In this document: in pieces, positions 8,417 to 15,584 of the stretch
Numbering within the stretch: the stretch's first letter is position 1
Layout: every line of letters starts with the position of its first letter
NCBI GenBank assembly: GCA_963789885.1
Contig: CAWBNB010000045.1
Coordinates: 32,332-96,331, forward strand
Length of the DNA stretch: 64,000 nt
Reading direction: 5' to 3'
Source of the DNA: DATEDA01 sp963789885
GTDB taxonomy: Bacteria > Pseudomonadota > Gammaproteobacteria > Burkholderiales > SG8-39
Notes under the pieces: model-generated
Seen by the model: the letters and a program-made list of their open reading frames with translations, nothing else
Told to the model about the DNA's origin: nothing
Databases searched by the model: none
Made by a program: the position numbers and the translations under genes

Positions 8417-9319
8417 CTAATTCCCCGAGCGCGAACTGCGTCGACCGAGCGACGGATCGGCCGCAATCGCCATGATGCGACCCTCGTCGTCGAGCTGCGG
8501 CACTCCGTAGGCCGCCAGGATCGCCTGGATGCGCGGGCGGTTCGCCTCGAGGAAGCGGTCCACCCGCTCCCGCCACTCGCGCTCGCCGAAGCGCACGCCC
8601 ATCGCGATGCGAAAGTCGAACTGGATCTCCCGCTCCGGCTTGAACGGCACGACGGCGAGCTCCGCGGAGGTCGCGTTCTTCGCGAAGTATCCGGCGATCG
8701 GCCCCCACATGAACGCGACGTCGATCGTGCCGGCCACGAGATCCTTCTCGACCATCTCGCCTGGGTAGCGCTCCGGATCCGCGGACTGGGTCTGATAGGG
8801 CACGACCTGATCGAAGAGTCCGTGCCTGAGCAGCCAATCGGCCGGCGGGGTCTGACCCACCACGCCGAACTTGAGCGATTTCAGCTTCGCCGGCTCGAGC
8901 TTGAGCAGATCCTCTGGCACGGAGATGCTGTCGAGCCCCGTGCCCTTCCGGTAGACGAGCGCGTAGGTCGAGCGATAGTAGGGCTTCGTGGTCGCCGCCA
9001 GCTCGAACCCGGTGGGCACGCCGAGGACGAGGTCGCACTTGAAGCGGTTGGCGTCGGGCTCGCGCGCGCGCAGCGTGTTGCGGATGAATCCCATCCGCTG
9101 CGGAAACCAGGTGTACTCGAGCTTCCAGCCGAGCTCGCCGGCCAGCAGCTCGGCGAGCTTGTTCTCGAATCCCTCGCCCGCACGGTTCGAGAACGGCAGG
9201 TTGTTCGGGTCCTCGCAGACTCGCAGGACGCGATCGTCGCCGACCGGCTGCGCGACGGCGGCGAGCGGCGCGAGCAGGCACGCCGACGCCACAGCAAGCG
9301 CACGTGAAAGCGGGTTCAC
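8417..9319 (-). CDS. xoxJ: XoxJ, periplasmic substrate-binding-like protein
   Basis: A 300-residue protein starting at GTG 9319, whose GTGA overlaps the xoxG stop. After a signal peptide (ALAVASACLLAPLAAVAQ) it shows the type-II periplasmic binding fold of MoxJ/XoxJ: LRVCEDPNNLPFSNRAGEGF at the mature N-terminus, WFPQRMGFIRNTLR, CDLVLGVPTGFELA and VAFMWGPIAGYFA. XoxJ has a large cleft and is proposed to bind an immature methanol dehydrogenase and help activate it with PQQ or lanthanide. Its place directly after xoxF and xoxG fits this role. The end of the protein is Arg/Ser-rich and stops just before the next secreted protein. Confidence 0.88.
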   Translation of the reverse strand: MNPLSRALAVASACLLAPLAAVAQPVGDDRVLRVCEDPNNLPFSNRAGEGFENKLAELLAGELGWKLEYTWFPQRMGFIRNTLRAREPDANRFKCDLVLGVPTGFELAATTKPYYRSTYALVYRKGTGLDSISVPEDLLKLEPAKLKSLKFGVVGQTPPADWLLRHGLFDQVVPYQTQSADPERYPGEMVEKDLVAGTIDVAFMWGPIAGYFAKNATSAELAVVPFKPEREIQFDFRIAMGVRFGEREWRERVDRFLEANRPRIQAILAAYGVPQLDDEGRIMAIAADPSLGRRSSRSGN

Positions 9320-9714
9320 TTCAACTCTTCGAGACGACCGGGCTTGATCGCGCCGTCGGAGCGCCCTTTGAGGTACGCGTAGAGCCCGTCGAGGTTTTCC
9401 GTGACCATCTTGCTGCCGTCGAAGTTCGGCATGCCCTTCTCGGGGCGCCCCTTCAGGAGGGTCTGTTTGAACTCGTCCTTCGATAGTCGTTTCATGCTGT
9501 CGATCAGGGACGGTCCGACCAGGCCTTCCTGCCGCGCGCCGTGACAGCGCTCGCACGCGAGTGCGCGCCAGGTCTTCCAGCCCTCGAGCGTCGCCTTGTC
9601 CACCCTGTTGCCGTCGGCGACCTTGTAGGGCGCTTCATCGGCCACCACGGCCGGGACCGCGGCAAGCGCCGCAAGCGCCAATGCCATCCCGACGGTGATC
9701 TGTCTCGTTGTCAT
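9316..9714 (-). CDS. xoxG: XoxG, c-type cytochrome electron acceptor
   Basis: A 132-residue protein with signal peptide (start ATG 9714, cut after VPAVVA) and a single haem c motif CERCH at about residue 54. It is the expected electron acceptor for XoxF in the periplasm. The axial Met is likely in KGMPNFDGSKM. It is shorter than many XoxG proteins, with a mature domain of about 110 residues. A longer frame upstream exists but ATG 9714 gives a proper signal peptide. It lies downstream of a strong terminator-like hairpin after xoxF and overlaps xoxJ by four bases, so it may be expressed at a lower level than xoxF. Confidence 0.85.
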   Translation of the reverse strand: MTTRQITVGMALALAALAAVPAVVADEAPYKVADGNRVDKATLEGWKTWRALACERCHGARQEGLVGPSLIDSMKRLSKDEFKQTLLKGRPEKGMPNFDGSKMVTENLDGLYAYLKGRSDGAIKPGRLEELK

Positions 9715-9736
9715 TCCCGGCAATCCCCCAGAGATC

Positions 9737-9768
9737 AAAAAGGCTGACACCCGTGAGGGTGCCAGCCT
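9737..9768 (-). terminator. Terminator-like hairpin between xoxF and xoxG
   Basis: On the minus strand AGGCTGGCACCC (9768-9757) pairs with GGGTGTCAGCCT (9752-9741) around a TCAC loop, followed by TTTTT (9741-9737). The stem is 12 base pairs with one mismatch. It starts 28 bases after the xoxF stop codon and lies 23 bases ahead of the xoxG start. It could end most xoxF transcripts and stabilise their 3' ends while letting some read into xoxGJ. Confidence 0.75.
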
Positions 9769-9795
9769 CTTCAATGCTTGAAGCCGACGTTCGGT

Positions 9796-11604
9796 TTACG
9801 GCAGCGAGAAGACGGTGAGCACGCCACCGAGCTCGGTGTACTTGCTCAGCTCCTTGTAGCCGCCGACCGCGCCGAGGCCGTCGGTGTCCTTCTCCAGGCC
9901 CGCGGCGAGACCGATGCCGGCCCACCCGCCGATGCCCGAGAGCACGCCGATGTACTGCTTGCCCTTGTACTGCCACGTGTTGACGTTGCCGATGATCCCG
10001 GAGGGCGTCTTGAACCTGAAGAGCTCCTTGTTGATGTCGGACGAATCGACGCACTTCAGGTAGCCCTCGAGGCTCCCGAAGCAGGCGATCCCGCCCGCCG
10101 TGACGAGCGCGCCGCTCCACACCGAGAACTTCTCCGGATGGGACTGCACGATCTTGCCAGTTCCGGCGTCCCAGACGATCAGGTTCCCCATGCCGCCGTG
10201 GCTCCCCGGCGCCGGGAACATCGACAGGGTCGCACCAACATACGGCTGCCCCGCCGTGTACTCGACCTTGAACGGCTCGTAGTCCATGCACACGTGGTTG
10301 GTCGGCACATAGAACAGCTTGTTGGCGGGGTTGTACGCCGCCGGCTGCTGATCCTTGGTGCCGAGGGCCGCCGGGCAGATCCCCTTGGTGTTCACGTCCG
10401 CGCCCTGCGCCTGCGTGCTGAACTGCTTCACCACCTGGGGACGGCCGGTCTTCATGTCGACGTGGGTCGCCCAGTTCACCTTCGGATCGTACTTCTGCGC
10501 AACCAGCAGGTCGCCGGTGACCCGATCCAGCGTGTAGCCGAAGCCGTTGCGATCGAAATGGACCAGGACGTTGCGCGGCTTGCCGCCGACGTTGATGCCG
10601 TCGGCGAGGATCATCTCGTTCACGCCGTCGTAGTCCCACTCGTCGTGCGGCGTCATCTGGTAGACCCACCGCGCGGCGCCGGTGTCGACGTCGCGCGCCC
10701 AGATCGTCATCGACCACTTGTTGTCACCCGGACGCTGCACCGGGTTCCAGGTGCTCGGATTGCCCGACCCGTAGTACATCAAGTTGAGCTTCGGGTCGTA
10801 GCTGTACCAGCCCCAGGTGGTGCCGCCGCCGATCTTCCACTGATCGCCCTGCCAGGTCTTGAGCGACGAGTCCGCGCCGACGGGCGCCATCTTGCCGTCG
10901 GTCCACGTCATCGTCTTGGCCGGATCCATCAGCATCTCGGCGTCGGGCCCGGTGCTGTAGCCCTTCCAAACCAGCTTGCCGGTGTTGATGTCGTAGGCGG
11001 CAACGTAGCCGCGCACGCCGAACTCGCCGCCGGAGATGCCGGTGATCACCTTGTCCTTGAAGACATGGGGCGCATTGGTGTTCGTCTCGCCCTTCTTGGG
11101 ATCGCCGTTCTTGACCTTCCACACCTCCTTGCCGGTCTTCGCGTCGAGCGCCACAAGCATCGTATCGGCCTGCTGCAGAAAGATCTTGCCATCGGCGTAG
11201 GCGAGGCCCCGGTTCACCGTGTCGCAGCACATCACCGGGATGACCGACGGATCCTGCTTCGGCTCGTACTTCCACCGGATCTGCTGGTCCTCGAGGCTGA
11301 TGGCGAACACCTTGTTGGGGAACGGGCTGTGGACATACAGCATGTCCCCGATTACCAGCGGACCGCCCTCATGGCCGCGCAGGACACCCGTCGAGAACGT
11401 CCACGCCACGCGCATGTTCTTGACGTTGTCCTTGTTGATCCCCTTGAGGGCGCTGTAGCGATGGTTCTGCATGTTGCCCGCCTGCATCGCCCAGTTGCTC
11501 GAGTTCTCTGTGAGCTTGATGAGCTCCGGGTTGGCGAGCGTGGAACCTGGGATGAGAACGAGACCGAGGAGAGCGCCCCACCCGGGCATGCTTCTTGGTG
11601 ACAT
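9796..11604 (-). CDS. xoxF: XoxF lanthanide-dependent methanol dehydrogenase
   Basis: A 602-residue PQQ-dependent periplasmic alcohol dehydrogenase, start ATG 11604 behind AAAGGAGG with a signal peptide ending near residue 24. It oxidises methanol to formaldehyde and passes electrons to XoxG. The eight-bladed propeller W-motifs are visible. Adjacent cysteines Cys126-Cys127 (VMCCDTV) form the ring disulfide near PQQ. The catalytic segment [10 protein letters not shown] has Asp324 and Asp326; the second Asp is the diagnostic lanthanide ligand that is Ala in calcium MxaF. Glu194 (GGEFGVRG) and Asn282 (GSGNPSTW) match the other metal ligands. It is most like the XoxF5 clade by character. The gene is alone upstream of the hairpin, and a palindrome at 11795-11814 may control it. 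Confidence 0.96.
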   Translation of the reverse strand: MSPRSMPGWGALLGLVLIPGSTLANPELIKLTENSSNWAMQAGNMQNHRYSALKGINKDNVKNMRVAWTFSTGVLRGHEGGPLVIGDMLYVHSPFPNKVFAISLEDQQIRWKYEPKQDPSVIPVMCCDTVNRGLAYADGKIFLQQADTMLVALDAKTGKEVWKVKNGDPKKGETNTNAPHVFKDKVITGISGGEFGVRGYVAAYDINTGKLVWKGYSTGPDAEMLMDPAKTMTWTDGKMAPVGADSSLKTWQGDQWKIGGGTTWGWYSYDPKLNLMYYGSGNPSTWNPVQRPGDNKWSMTIWARDVDTGAARWVYQMTPHDEWDYDGVNEMILADGINVGGKPRNVLVHFDRNGFGYTLDRVTGDLLVAQKYDPKVNWATHVDMKTGRPQVVKQFSTQAQGADVNTKGICPAALGTKDQQPAAYNPANKLFYVPTNHVCMDYEPFKVEYTAGQPYVGATLSMFPAPGSHGGMGNLIVWDAGTGKIVQSHPEKFSVWSGALVTAGGIACFGSLEGYLKCVDSSDINKELFRFKTPSGIIGNVNTWQYKGKQYIGVLSGIGGWAGIGLAAGLEKDTDGLGAVGGYKELSKYTELGGVLTVFSLP

Positions 11605-11794
11605 CTCAGTGCCTCCTTTGCGTGTTGAAAGCGAAAGCCCGCACCGCTCTTCTTCTTTCCGACACACGCCGAGCAGCGCCCGGCGCGCGCCTATTTCTTT
11701 AGCGACTGTATACCCGCCCCGAGGAAAATGCATCTTTCGCGCGCGCGGTTTTCGCCGGCCATGCCCCACCGCTCCAAAAGCGAACAATCGACCG

Positions 11795-11814
11795 CCGGTT
11801 TGTGTCAAAACCGG
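11795..11814. promoter_or_regulatory. Inverted repeat upstream of xoxF (candidate operator)
   Basis: CCGGTTT (11795-11801) and AAACCGG (11808-11814) form a perfect seven-base inverted repeat around a six-base spacer. It lies in the 299-base region between the divergent xoxF and the dehydratase-like gene, about 190 bases from the xoxF start and 90 from the other. A TATACA hexamer (about 11707-11712 on the minus strand) could be part of an xoxF promoter. The AcoR-like regulator encoded nearby is one candidate binder. No convincing sigma-54 promoter was found. Confidence 0.45.
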
Positions 11815-11903
11815 ACGTCCCCCCACGGGCGCCGGGGGCAAACGGCAGCGCTAAACTAGAATCCTTTCCGTGCGCCAACTTTAAGGATCAAGGAGGGCGG
11901 GTC

Positions 11904-12284
11904 ATGGAGCGTCGCGAGCACAGGACGTACTCGGAGGCCGAGATCAAGCAACGGCTGCAGAACGAGCTCCCCCACTGGTACTTCGAGGACGGCTGGATCC
12001 GCCGGAAATACCGTACCGAGGGATGGAAGGGCACGCTGATGGTAGTGAATACGGTGGGCCATCTCGCGGAGGCAGCTTGGCATCACCCCGACTTGACCGT
12101 TTCCTATGCATTCGTCATCGTGAAGCTGCAGAGCCATGACGCCAAAGGCATTACCGACCGCGATTTCGAGCTTGCAAAGAAGATCGAGGCGGTCGTCCAG
12201 TGGCAGCCCGGCAAGGAGGGCGGCGCGCTTGCCGGTACGCCAAATGACGATCAGCGCTTCCGGTACATCAAGTACGACGCTTAA
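11904..12284 (+). CDS. Pterin-4a-carbinolamine dehydratase-like protein
   Basis: A 126-residue protein from ATG 11904 behind AAGGAGGGCGG. It contains the family motif AEAAWHHPDLTVSY, with the tandem His that act in dehydration of 4a-hydroxy-tetrahydropterins. In phenylalanine hydroxylation this enzyme recycles the pterin. Here it lies in the xox block with no hydroxylase, so a role in pterin (H4MPT or folate) maintenance, or another role, is likelier; that is inference. It heads a plus-strand group with the quinoprotein relay hydrolase and the SoxYZ-like protein. The C-terminal half is longer than in minimal family members. Confidence 0.8.
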   Translation: MERREHRTYSEAEIKQRLQNELPHWYFEDGWIRRKYRTEGWKGTLMVVNTVGHLAEAAWHHPDLTVSYAFVIVKLQSHDAKGITDRDFELAKKIEAVVQWQPGKEGGALAGTPNDDQRFRYIKYDA

Positions 12285-12302
12285 GCCTTAAGCGCCACCG
12301 TT

Positions 12303-13247
12303 TTGCGCCGCGCTGCCAAAAGGCTCAAAGGGCTCCTCTACGGAGTTTGCTGCACCGCCGCAATCGCCACCGGCGGAGCGCCGCAGGCTGACGTCCTTCC
12401 CGTGACGGCGATCGCCCCTGGCATCTACGTGCACAGCGGCGTGCAGGCCGATCCGTCGCCCGCGAATCACGGCGGGATCGCGAACGTCGGCTTCATCGTC
12501 GGCAGCCGCTGCGTCGCCGTCATCGATACCGGCGGCACCCCGTCCGAGGGTCGGGCATTGCGCAACGCCGTCCGCGCCGTCACGCCGCTGCCGATCTGCT
12601 ACGTCATCAACACGCATGTTCACCCGGATCACGTGTTCGGCAACGTCGCGTTCCGGGCGGATCGGCCGGAGTTCGTCGGCCATGTGAAGCTCGGTCCGGC
12701 GATGCAGGCACGCGGCCGGGTGTATCTGGCCGCCCTGAAGCGGGATTTCGGCCCGGATGCCGCCGGCGCGGAAATGATCGAGCCCACGCTGGCGATCGCG
12801 GGCACCGCGGAGCTCGATCTCGGCGAGCGCAAACTCGGGCTGCGCGCATGGCCGACCGCACATACCGACCATGACCTCACGGTCTTCGACGAGCAGACCG
12901 GGACGCTGTGGCTCTCCGACCTGCTGTTCATAGCGCGCATCCCGGTGGTCGACGGCAGCCTGCGGGGATGGCTCGAGGTGCTGGCCGAACTGAAGACGCT
13001 CGTCGCGCAGCGTGTGGTGCCGGGACACGGCCCGGTCACCACCGAATGGCCGGCCGCGAGCGCCCCCCAGGAACACTATCTGCAGCAGCTGCTCGTCGAG
13101 ACGCGGGCCGCCCTCCGCGCCAAGAAGACGTTGCAGGAGGCCGTCGACACGGTCGGCGGCAGCGAGCGCGCGAGCTGGCTGCTCTTCGACAGCTACCATC
13201 GCCGCAACGTCACAGCGGCCTTTGCCGAACTCGAATGGGAGGAGTAG
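12303..13247 (+). CDS. Quinoprotein relay system zinc metallohydrolase (type 2)
   Basis: A 314-residue secreted metallo-beta-lactamase-fold protein. The zinc motif is intact: INTHVHPDHVFGN with His105, His107, Asp109 and His110, then a later PTAHTDHD and VVPGHGPV. It has an N-terminal signal segment. Related SoxH-like proteins accompany PQQ dehydrogenases with a SoxYZ-like carrier and are proposed to process or relay a thiol-bound intermediate; the exact reaction is not known. The only usable start is TTG 12303, 18 bases after the previous stop, with a poor ribosome site, so a translation-coupled start is likely. The next gene begins 29 bases downstream. Confidence 0.8.
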   Translation: MRRAAKRLKGLLYGVCCTAAIATGGAPQADVLPVTAIAPGIYVHSGVQADPSPANHGGIANVGFIVGSRCVAVIDTGGTPSEGRALRNAVRAVTPLPICYVINTHVHPDHVFGNVAFRADRPEFVGHVKLGPAMQARGRVYLAALKRDFGPDAAGAEMIEPTLAIAGTAELDLGERKLGLRAWPTAHTDHDLTVFDEQTGTLWLSDLLFIARIPVVDGSLRGWLEVLAELKTLVAQRVVPGHGPVTTEWPAASAPQEHYLQQLLVETRAALRAKKTLQEAVDTVGGSERASWLLFDSYHRRNVTAAFAELEWEE

Positions 13248-13276
13248 ATTTCCCGAGTGCTCCGTCCGAGTCGAGA

Positions 13277-14125
13277 ATGTTCCTTGGCCTGAAGCTCAGC
13301 CGCTTGCTGCTGGGTGCCGCGCTCGCGTGGGGCGCTGCGCAGCCGGCCGCGCGGGCGGATGACCTGCCGGACCCCGAAACGGCGGTCTGGGGCAAGGTCA
13401 AGCGTTCGCTCTTCGAGCAGCGGACGGTATCGAACGATGCGCGCGGTGTCCTCGAGCTCGTCACGCCGGTCCGCGCGGAGGACGCAGCCGTCGTCCCGAT
13501 CGCCATCCGCACGAAGCTCGAGCAGCGACCCGAGCGTTACATCCGCCGCATCTACCTGATCGTCGACAACAACCCGTCACCGATCGCCGCGACGTTCGAG
13601 CTGACACCGGAGAGCGGACGCGCCGATCTCGAGACGCGCATCCGCATCGAGGAGTACACCTACGTCCGCGCGGTGGCGGAGCTCTCCGACGGCAGGCTTG
13701 TCGCCGATTCGCGCTACGTGAAGGCGTCGGGCGGCTGCTCGGCCCCGGCCGGGAAGGACCCGGCGGCGGCAGCGGCACGCATCGGTCGCATGCGTCTTGC
13801 CGTCAACGACGAGGTGCGCTGGAACCGGCCAGCGCTCGCGCAACTCATGATCAGCCACCCGAACGACTCGGGCCTGGTGATGGACCAGGCGACGCGGCTC
13901 TACACGCCCGCCTACTACGTCCGCTCGATCAGGGTCACCTACGCGGGCCGGCCGATCCTCACCGCCGCCATCGACTTCTCGATCAGCGAGAACCCCAACT
14001 TCCGCTTCTACTTCGTGCCCGCCGGGGCGGGCGAGCTGAAGGCGGAGGCGATCGACACGAAAGATCTGAAGTTCGAGACGCGGATCGCCCTCGGGCGCGG
14101 CGTACCTCTCCCCGAGAAGCCGTAG
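13277..14125 (+). CDS. Quinoprotein dehydrogenase-associated SoxYZ-like carrier
   Basis: A 282-residue secreted protein from ATG 13277 with a signal peptide ending near AARADD. It fuses a SoxY-like part (residues about 40-160, with VPIAIRTKL, YIRRIYLIVDNNPSP and a Cys in KASGGCSA) to a SoxZ-like part (about 180-280, with MISHPNDSGLVMDQATR and FSISENPNFRFYFVP). In SoxY the carrier Cys lies at a C-terminal Gly-Gly-Cys-Gly arm; here the SGGCSAP Cys at about residue 155 is the likely attachment residue. These fused carriers occur next to PQQ dehydrogenases and the zinc hydrolase just upstream. Its cargo in methanol oxidation is not established. Confidence 0.82.
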   Translation: MFLGLKLSRLLLGAALAWGAAQPAARADDLPDPETAVWGKVKRSLFEQRTVSNDARGVLELVTPVRAEDAAVVPIAIRTKLEQRPERYIRRIYLIVDNNPSPIAATFELTPESGRADLETRIRIEEYTYVRAVAELSDGRLVADSRYVKASGGCSAPAGKDPAAAAARIGRMRLAVNDEVRWNRPALAQLMISHPNDSGLVMDQATRLYTPAYYVRSIRVTYAGRPILTAAIDFSISENPNFRFYFVPAGAGELKAEAIDTKDLKFETRIALGRGVPLPEKP

Positions 14126-14128
14126 CGT

Positions 14129-14494
14129 CTAGCCCGGCACATTGCAGCGCTTCATCGCGTCGCTCTGGATCTTCATGTAGCGCTTCGCCATCTCGCGCGT
14201 TTCCGGCGGATCGCGGAACACCCCGCCGCGCTCGCCCCCCAGGCTCTGGAAGCGTGCCGCGGTGGACGCCTCGACGAAGTCGTCGTAGCCGATCTGCCCC
14301 GCGATCTCGTCGATCACGCAGGCGCACTTGTAGAGGAACTCCTGCTTGCCGCCGTGCTTCTGCATGCACTCGAGCACGAACTCCACGCGATCCACCGTGG
14401 GATAGTCCTTGGACGCCCGAGCCTGAGCGATGGCCGCGCCGGAAAGCGCCGTAGCCGATACGAGGATGAGCGCGCTGATGGCTGTCGACGACAT
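14129..14494 (-). CDS. Small secreted cysteine-containing protein
   Basis: A 121-residue protein on the minus strand, start ATG 14494. It has a signal peptide (ALILVSATALSGAAIAQA) and four cysteines: one in VLECMQKHGG, the pair in YKCACVIDEIA and a last one in MKRCNVPG at the C-terminus. Helices dominate the mature part. Similar small proteins are found near quinoprotein relay genes, as I recall, but no function is known. It faces the SoxYZ-like gene (3 bases between stops) and its start is only 52 bases from the start of the divergent degenerate hydrolase gene, so the two share a very short regulatory region. Confidence 0.65.
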   Translation of the reverse strand: MSSTAISALILVSATALSGAAIAQARASKDYPTVDRVEFVLECMQKHGGKQEFLYKCACVIDEIAGQIGYDDFVEASTAARFQSLGGERGGVFRDPPETREMAKRYMKIQSDAMKRCNVPG

Positions 14495-14546
14495 GGGTCT
14501 CCCGTCACTGCGTCCGGTCACTGCGAAGTCGTCCAAGATACGGTCG

Positions 14547-15485
14547 ATGCTAGCACGGGGCAAAGGCGTCATCTTCGCTGCGCTCCTCGCCGCCGGCGGC
14601 GGGTGCTTCGGCGCACCGTTCGCCGAGCCGGTCGCCCTGGGCGGCGGCGCCTACGTCTTCCTTGGCGCGCGCGAAGAGCCGAGTCGCGCAAACCGTGGCC
14701 ATGTTGCGAATCAGGGATTCATCGTCGCCGACACCGGAGTGGTCGTCATCGACAGCGGGGCGAGCGCGGCGTTCGCCGAGCACATGCGACGGGCGATCAG
14801 CGCGCGAACCGACCGGCCGGTGCAGCTGGTCATTCTGACGCGGCCCACCGACGCGGCGATCTTCGGCGCGACGGTGTTCCAGCGACACGGCACCCCGATC
14901 CTCGCGCACGAGGCCGCAGCGGCGCTCATCGCCGAGCGCTGCGCGACGTGCCTGAAGAACCTGCAGACCGCCCTCGGCGAGGACATCATGACCGGTACGG
15001 CCGTGCCTCGGCCGGACCGCCTCTTCAAGGGCTCGCAACGGCTCTCCGTCGCTGGCCGCAACCTGGAGCTTCTCGACTACAGCGGCGCCGCAGCCCCGGG
15101 GAGCATCGCCGTGTGGGACAGCGCCTCGGGTGTGCTGTTTGCCGGCGGCCTGGCGAGCTTCGAGCGCATTCCCGAGACCCGGGACGGCGTCCTCGCCGAC
15201 TGGCTCACGGCGCTCCGCGACCTCACGCGCATCCCGGCGCGCGCGATCGTTCCGGCGCACGGGCCGGTCGGGACGCGCACGGAGTTGGAGAGTGTCGCCG
15301 CGTACCTCCGCGCGCTCGACGCGCGCACGGCGCGAGCCTACGCCGCGCGCGTGAGCCTGCTCGACGCCACCCGGACCGTCGCGGTTTCCGAATACAAGAG
15401 CTGGGCGCTCTACGAGCCGATCCACGCCCGCAACGTCCATTACGCCTACGTCGCGCGCGAGCGCCGCGAGCTGGACAAGCCATGA
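14547..15485 (+). CDS. Metallo-beta-lactamase-fold relay protein lacking its metal ligands
   Basis: A 312-residue secreted protein from ATG 14547 that aligns along its length with the active paralog at 12303-13247: same signal region, ANRGHVANQGFIVADTGVVVIDSG, then a helix, then LTRPTDAAIFGA where the active protein has NTHVHPDHVFGN. All four canonical ligands (His, His, Asp, His) are replaced by Arg99, Thr101, Ala103 and Ala104, although the following Phe-Gly is kept and the later PAHGPVG His remains. The fold and C-terminal tail are intact and the frame is unbroken, so this looks like a conserved pseudoenzyme, not decay. It is followed 99 bases later by the regulator gene. It may act as a partner or carrier for the active hydrolase. 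Confidence 0.78.
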   Translation: MLARGKGVIFAALLAAGGGCFGAPFAEPVALGGGAYVFLGAREEPSRANRGHVANQGFIVADTGVVVIDSGASAAFAEHMRRAISARTDRPVQLVILTRPTDAAIFGATVFQRHGTPILAHEAAAALIAERCATCLKNLQTALGEDIMTGTAVPRPDRLFKGSQRLSVAGRNLELLDYSGAAAPGSIAVWDSASGVLFAGGLASFERIPETRDGVLADWLTALRDLTRIPARAIVPAHGPVGTRTELESVAAYLRALDARTARAYAARVSLLDATRTVAVSEYKSWALYEPIHARNVHYAYVARERRELDKP

Positions 15486-15509
15486 CCGACCGCCGCCAGA
15501 GGCGTGGCA

Positions 15510-15515
15510 TATAAT
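15510..15515 (+). promoter_or_regulatory. TATAAT hexamer upstream of the AcoR-like regulator
   Basis: A perfect -10 hexamer 70 bases before the regulator start. No good -35 is seen at the expected distance, so activity is uncertain. Confidence 0.3.
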
Positions 15516-15584
15516 CGCGCGGCCCGGGCCCATACAAAACCACAACGACACGCGGCCTACGCACTGGTCACGAAGGAGGACGTC

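Noticed and set aside
9635..10717. Long open frame overlapping xoxF in another frame
   Set aside because: Arg/Gly/His-rich shadow of a high-GC gene; no ribosome site or recognisable product.
11605..11903. Sigma-54 promoter upstream of xoxF
   Set aside because: A GG-N10-GC pair can be found but the surrounding consensus is poor; not reported as a site.
12303..13247. PqqB as identity of the metallo-beta-lactamase protein
   Set aside because: It has a signal peptide and lies with a SoxYZ-like carrier, which fits the quinoprotein relay family; PqqB is cytoplasmic.
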